Assembly: GCA_903885165.1 (NCBI GenBank)
Contig: CAISHO010000142.1
Coordinates: forward strand, 1 to 34,853
Direction of reading: 5' to 3'
DNA length: 34,853 nucleotides
Source: an uncultured Nitrosomonadales bacterium
GTDB taxonomy: Bacteria; Pseudomonadota; Gammaproteobacteria; Burkholderiales; Gallionellaceae
A model generated the notes under the pieces. It was given only the letters and a program-made list of their open reading frames with translations, searched no databases and was not told the origin of the DNA. Below, piece by piece: positions 34,431-34,853 of the stretch. Position 1 is the first letter of the stretch, and each line of letters opens with the position of its first letter. Position numbers and translations under genes: made by a program.

Positions 34431-34853
34431 TCAATTGCCGCTGATGAACGGACTGGCGTTTCCCGCGCCCCTGCTTTGTCCCTGTCCTGAACCCTGAGTT
34501 TGTCCCTGTCCAGAACCTTGGCTTGGGCTTGAGTTTTGCCCCTGTGATTGCCCTCTTGTTCCCTGGCCTTGGGTTTGACCTTGACCTTGGTTCTGGCCTT
34601 GCCCCTGTCCTCTTTGACCTTGCGACTGACCGCCTCTGTCCTGACCGCCTCTGTCCTGACCGCCTCTGTCCTGACTTCCTCTGTCCTGACTTCCTCTGTC
34701 CTGGCCTCTTCTGTCCTGACCTCCTCTGTCCTGACCTCCTCTGTCCTGACCTCCTCTGTCCTGACCTCCTCTGTCCTGACTTCCTCTGTCCTGACTTCCT
34801 CTGTCCTGACTTCCTCTGTCCTGACTTCCTCTGTCCTGACTTCCTCTGTCCTG
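34431..34853 (-). CDS. Repetitive Gln/Asp/Arg/Gly-rich protein, 5' end outside window
   Basis: An open minus-strand frame runs from the window edge to TGA at 34431-34433, about 140 codons. The first part is a run of 15 pentapeptides of the form DRGSQ or DRGGQ (one DRRGQ). The remainder is GQGQ-rich (QGQGQNQGQGQTQGQ), ending in GNASPFISGN. No domain is visible. It is intrinsically disordered, hydrophilic and possibly secreted, but its start and signal are outside the window. Confidence 0.7.
   Translation of the reverse strand, partial: QDRGSQDRGSQDRGSQDRGSQDRGSQDRGGQDRGGQDRGGQDRGGQDRRGQDRGSQDRGSQDRGGQDRGGQDRGGQSQGQRGQGQGQNQGQGQTQGQGTRGQSQGQNSSPSQGSGQGQTQGSGQGQSRGAGNASPFISGN
34626..34853 (-). 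repeat. 15-bp coding tandem repeat (15 units, continuing past the window)
   Basis: Unit CTGACTTCCTCTGTC or close variants, exactly 15 bases, read 15 times without a gap. From the low end: three with CGCCT in the middle, two with TTCCT, one divergent (CTGGCCTCTTCTGTC), four with CTCCT, five with TTCCT. The variants are grouped in blocks, the sign of stepwise expansion. The period keeps the reading frame. Confidence 0.95.

Noticed and set aside
34626-34853. CRISPR-like array at the window end
   Set aside because: The 15-bp units are contiguous with no spacers, keep a reading frame and encode DRGSQ/DRGGQ. It is a coding tandem repeat.

Overview
The window reads as chromosomal DNA of a betaproteobacterium, most likely order Nitrosomonadales and possibly near the Gallionellaceae. 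This is inferred from gene order (acpS-pdxJ-recO-era-rnc-DUF4845-lepB-lepA), a complete single-operon System I cytochrome c maturation locus (ccmABCDEFGHI), moderate GC, and the style of the proteins. I saw no rRNA, tRNA, CRISPR array, transposase or prophage. Coding density is high and genes are mostly in long same-strand runs.

Layout. 1-6591 (minus): a housekeeping operon for translation and protein export (lepA, lepB), RNA processing and ribosome assembly (rnc, era), recombination (recO), vitamin B6 (pdxJ) and acyl-carrier-protein activation (acpS, cut by the window edge). A palindromic repeat element sits between lepB and lepA. 6786-9586 (plus): a DUF2147 secreted protein, an orphan membrane-anchored TAXI-type solute-binding protein, a DUF3301 protein and an unknown protein closed by a strong terminator. 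9830-16802 (minus): the ccm operon, divergent from fabI (plus). 17844-19496 (minus): a membrane diguanylate cyclase. About 19800-20115 (minus): a decayed gene that I read as a PapD-like fimbrial chaperone.

20163-25460 is the most system-like region. Two divergent gene sets flank a perfect 9-5-9 palindrome that fits an NsrR operator. Leftward are DUF2249, an HPP-family membrane protein with an extra C-terminal domain, nsrR and nnrS. Rightward are a hemerythrin-like protein, a second DUF2249, a 12-helix membrane protein with buried histidines, and a SirB-family membrane protein. I infer an autoregulated nitric-oxide/nitrite stress module made partly of families with no known biochemistry.

25827-30046 (minus): a Lys/Ala-rich DUF2934 protein, then a metabolic group of DAHP synthase, a HAD nucleotidase, argB and cysM. 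30136-34853 (minus): envelope proteins, namely a TPR/Gly-Met-rich protein, DUF1345, DUF4337, a small membrane protein, a Spy/CpxP-like chaperone and three small secreted low-complexity proteins. One of these three has an internal amber codon. Another carries a 15-bp tandem repeat that runs off the window.
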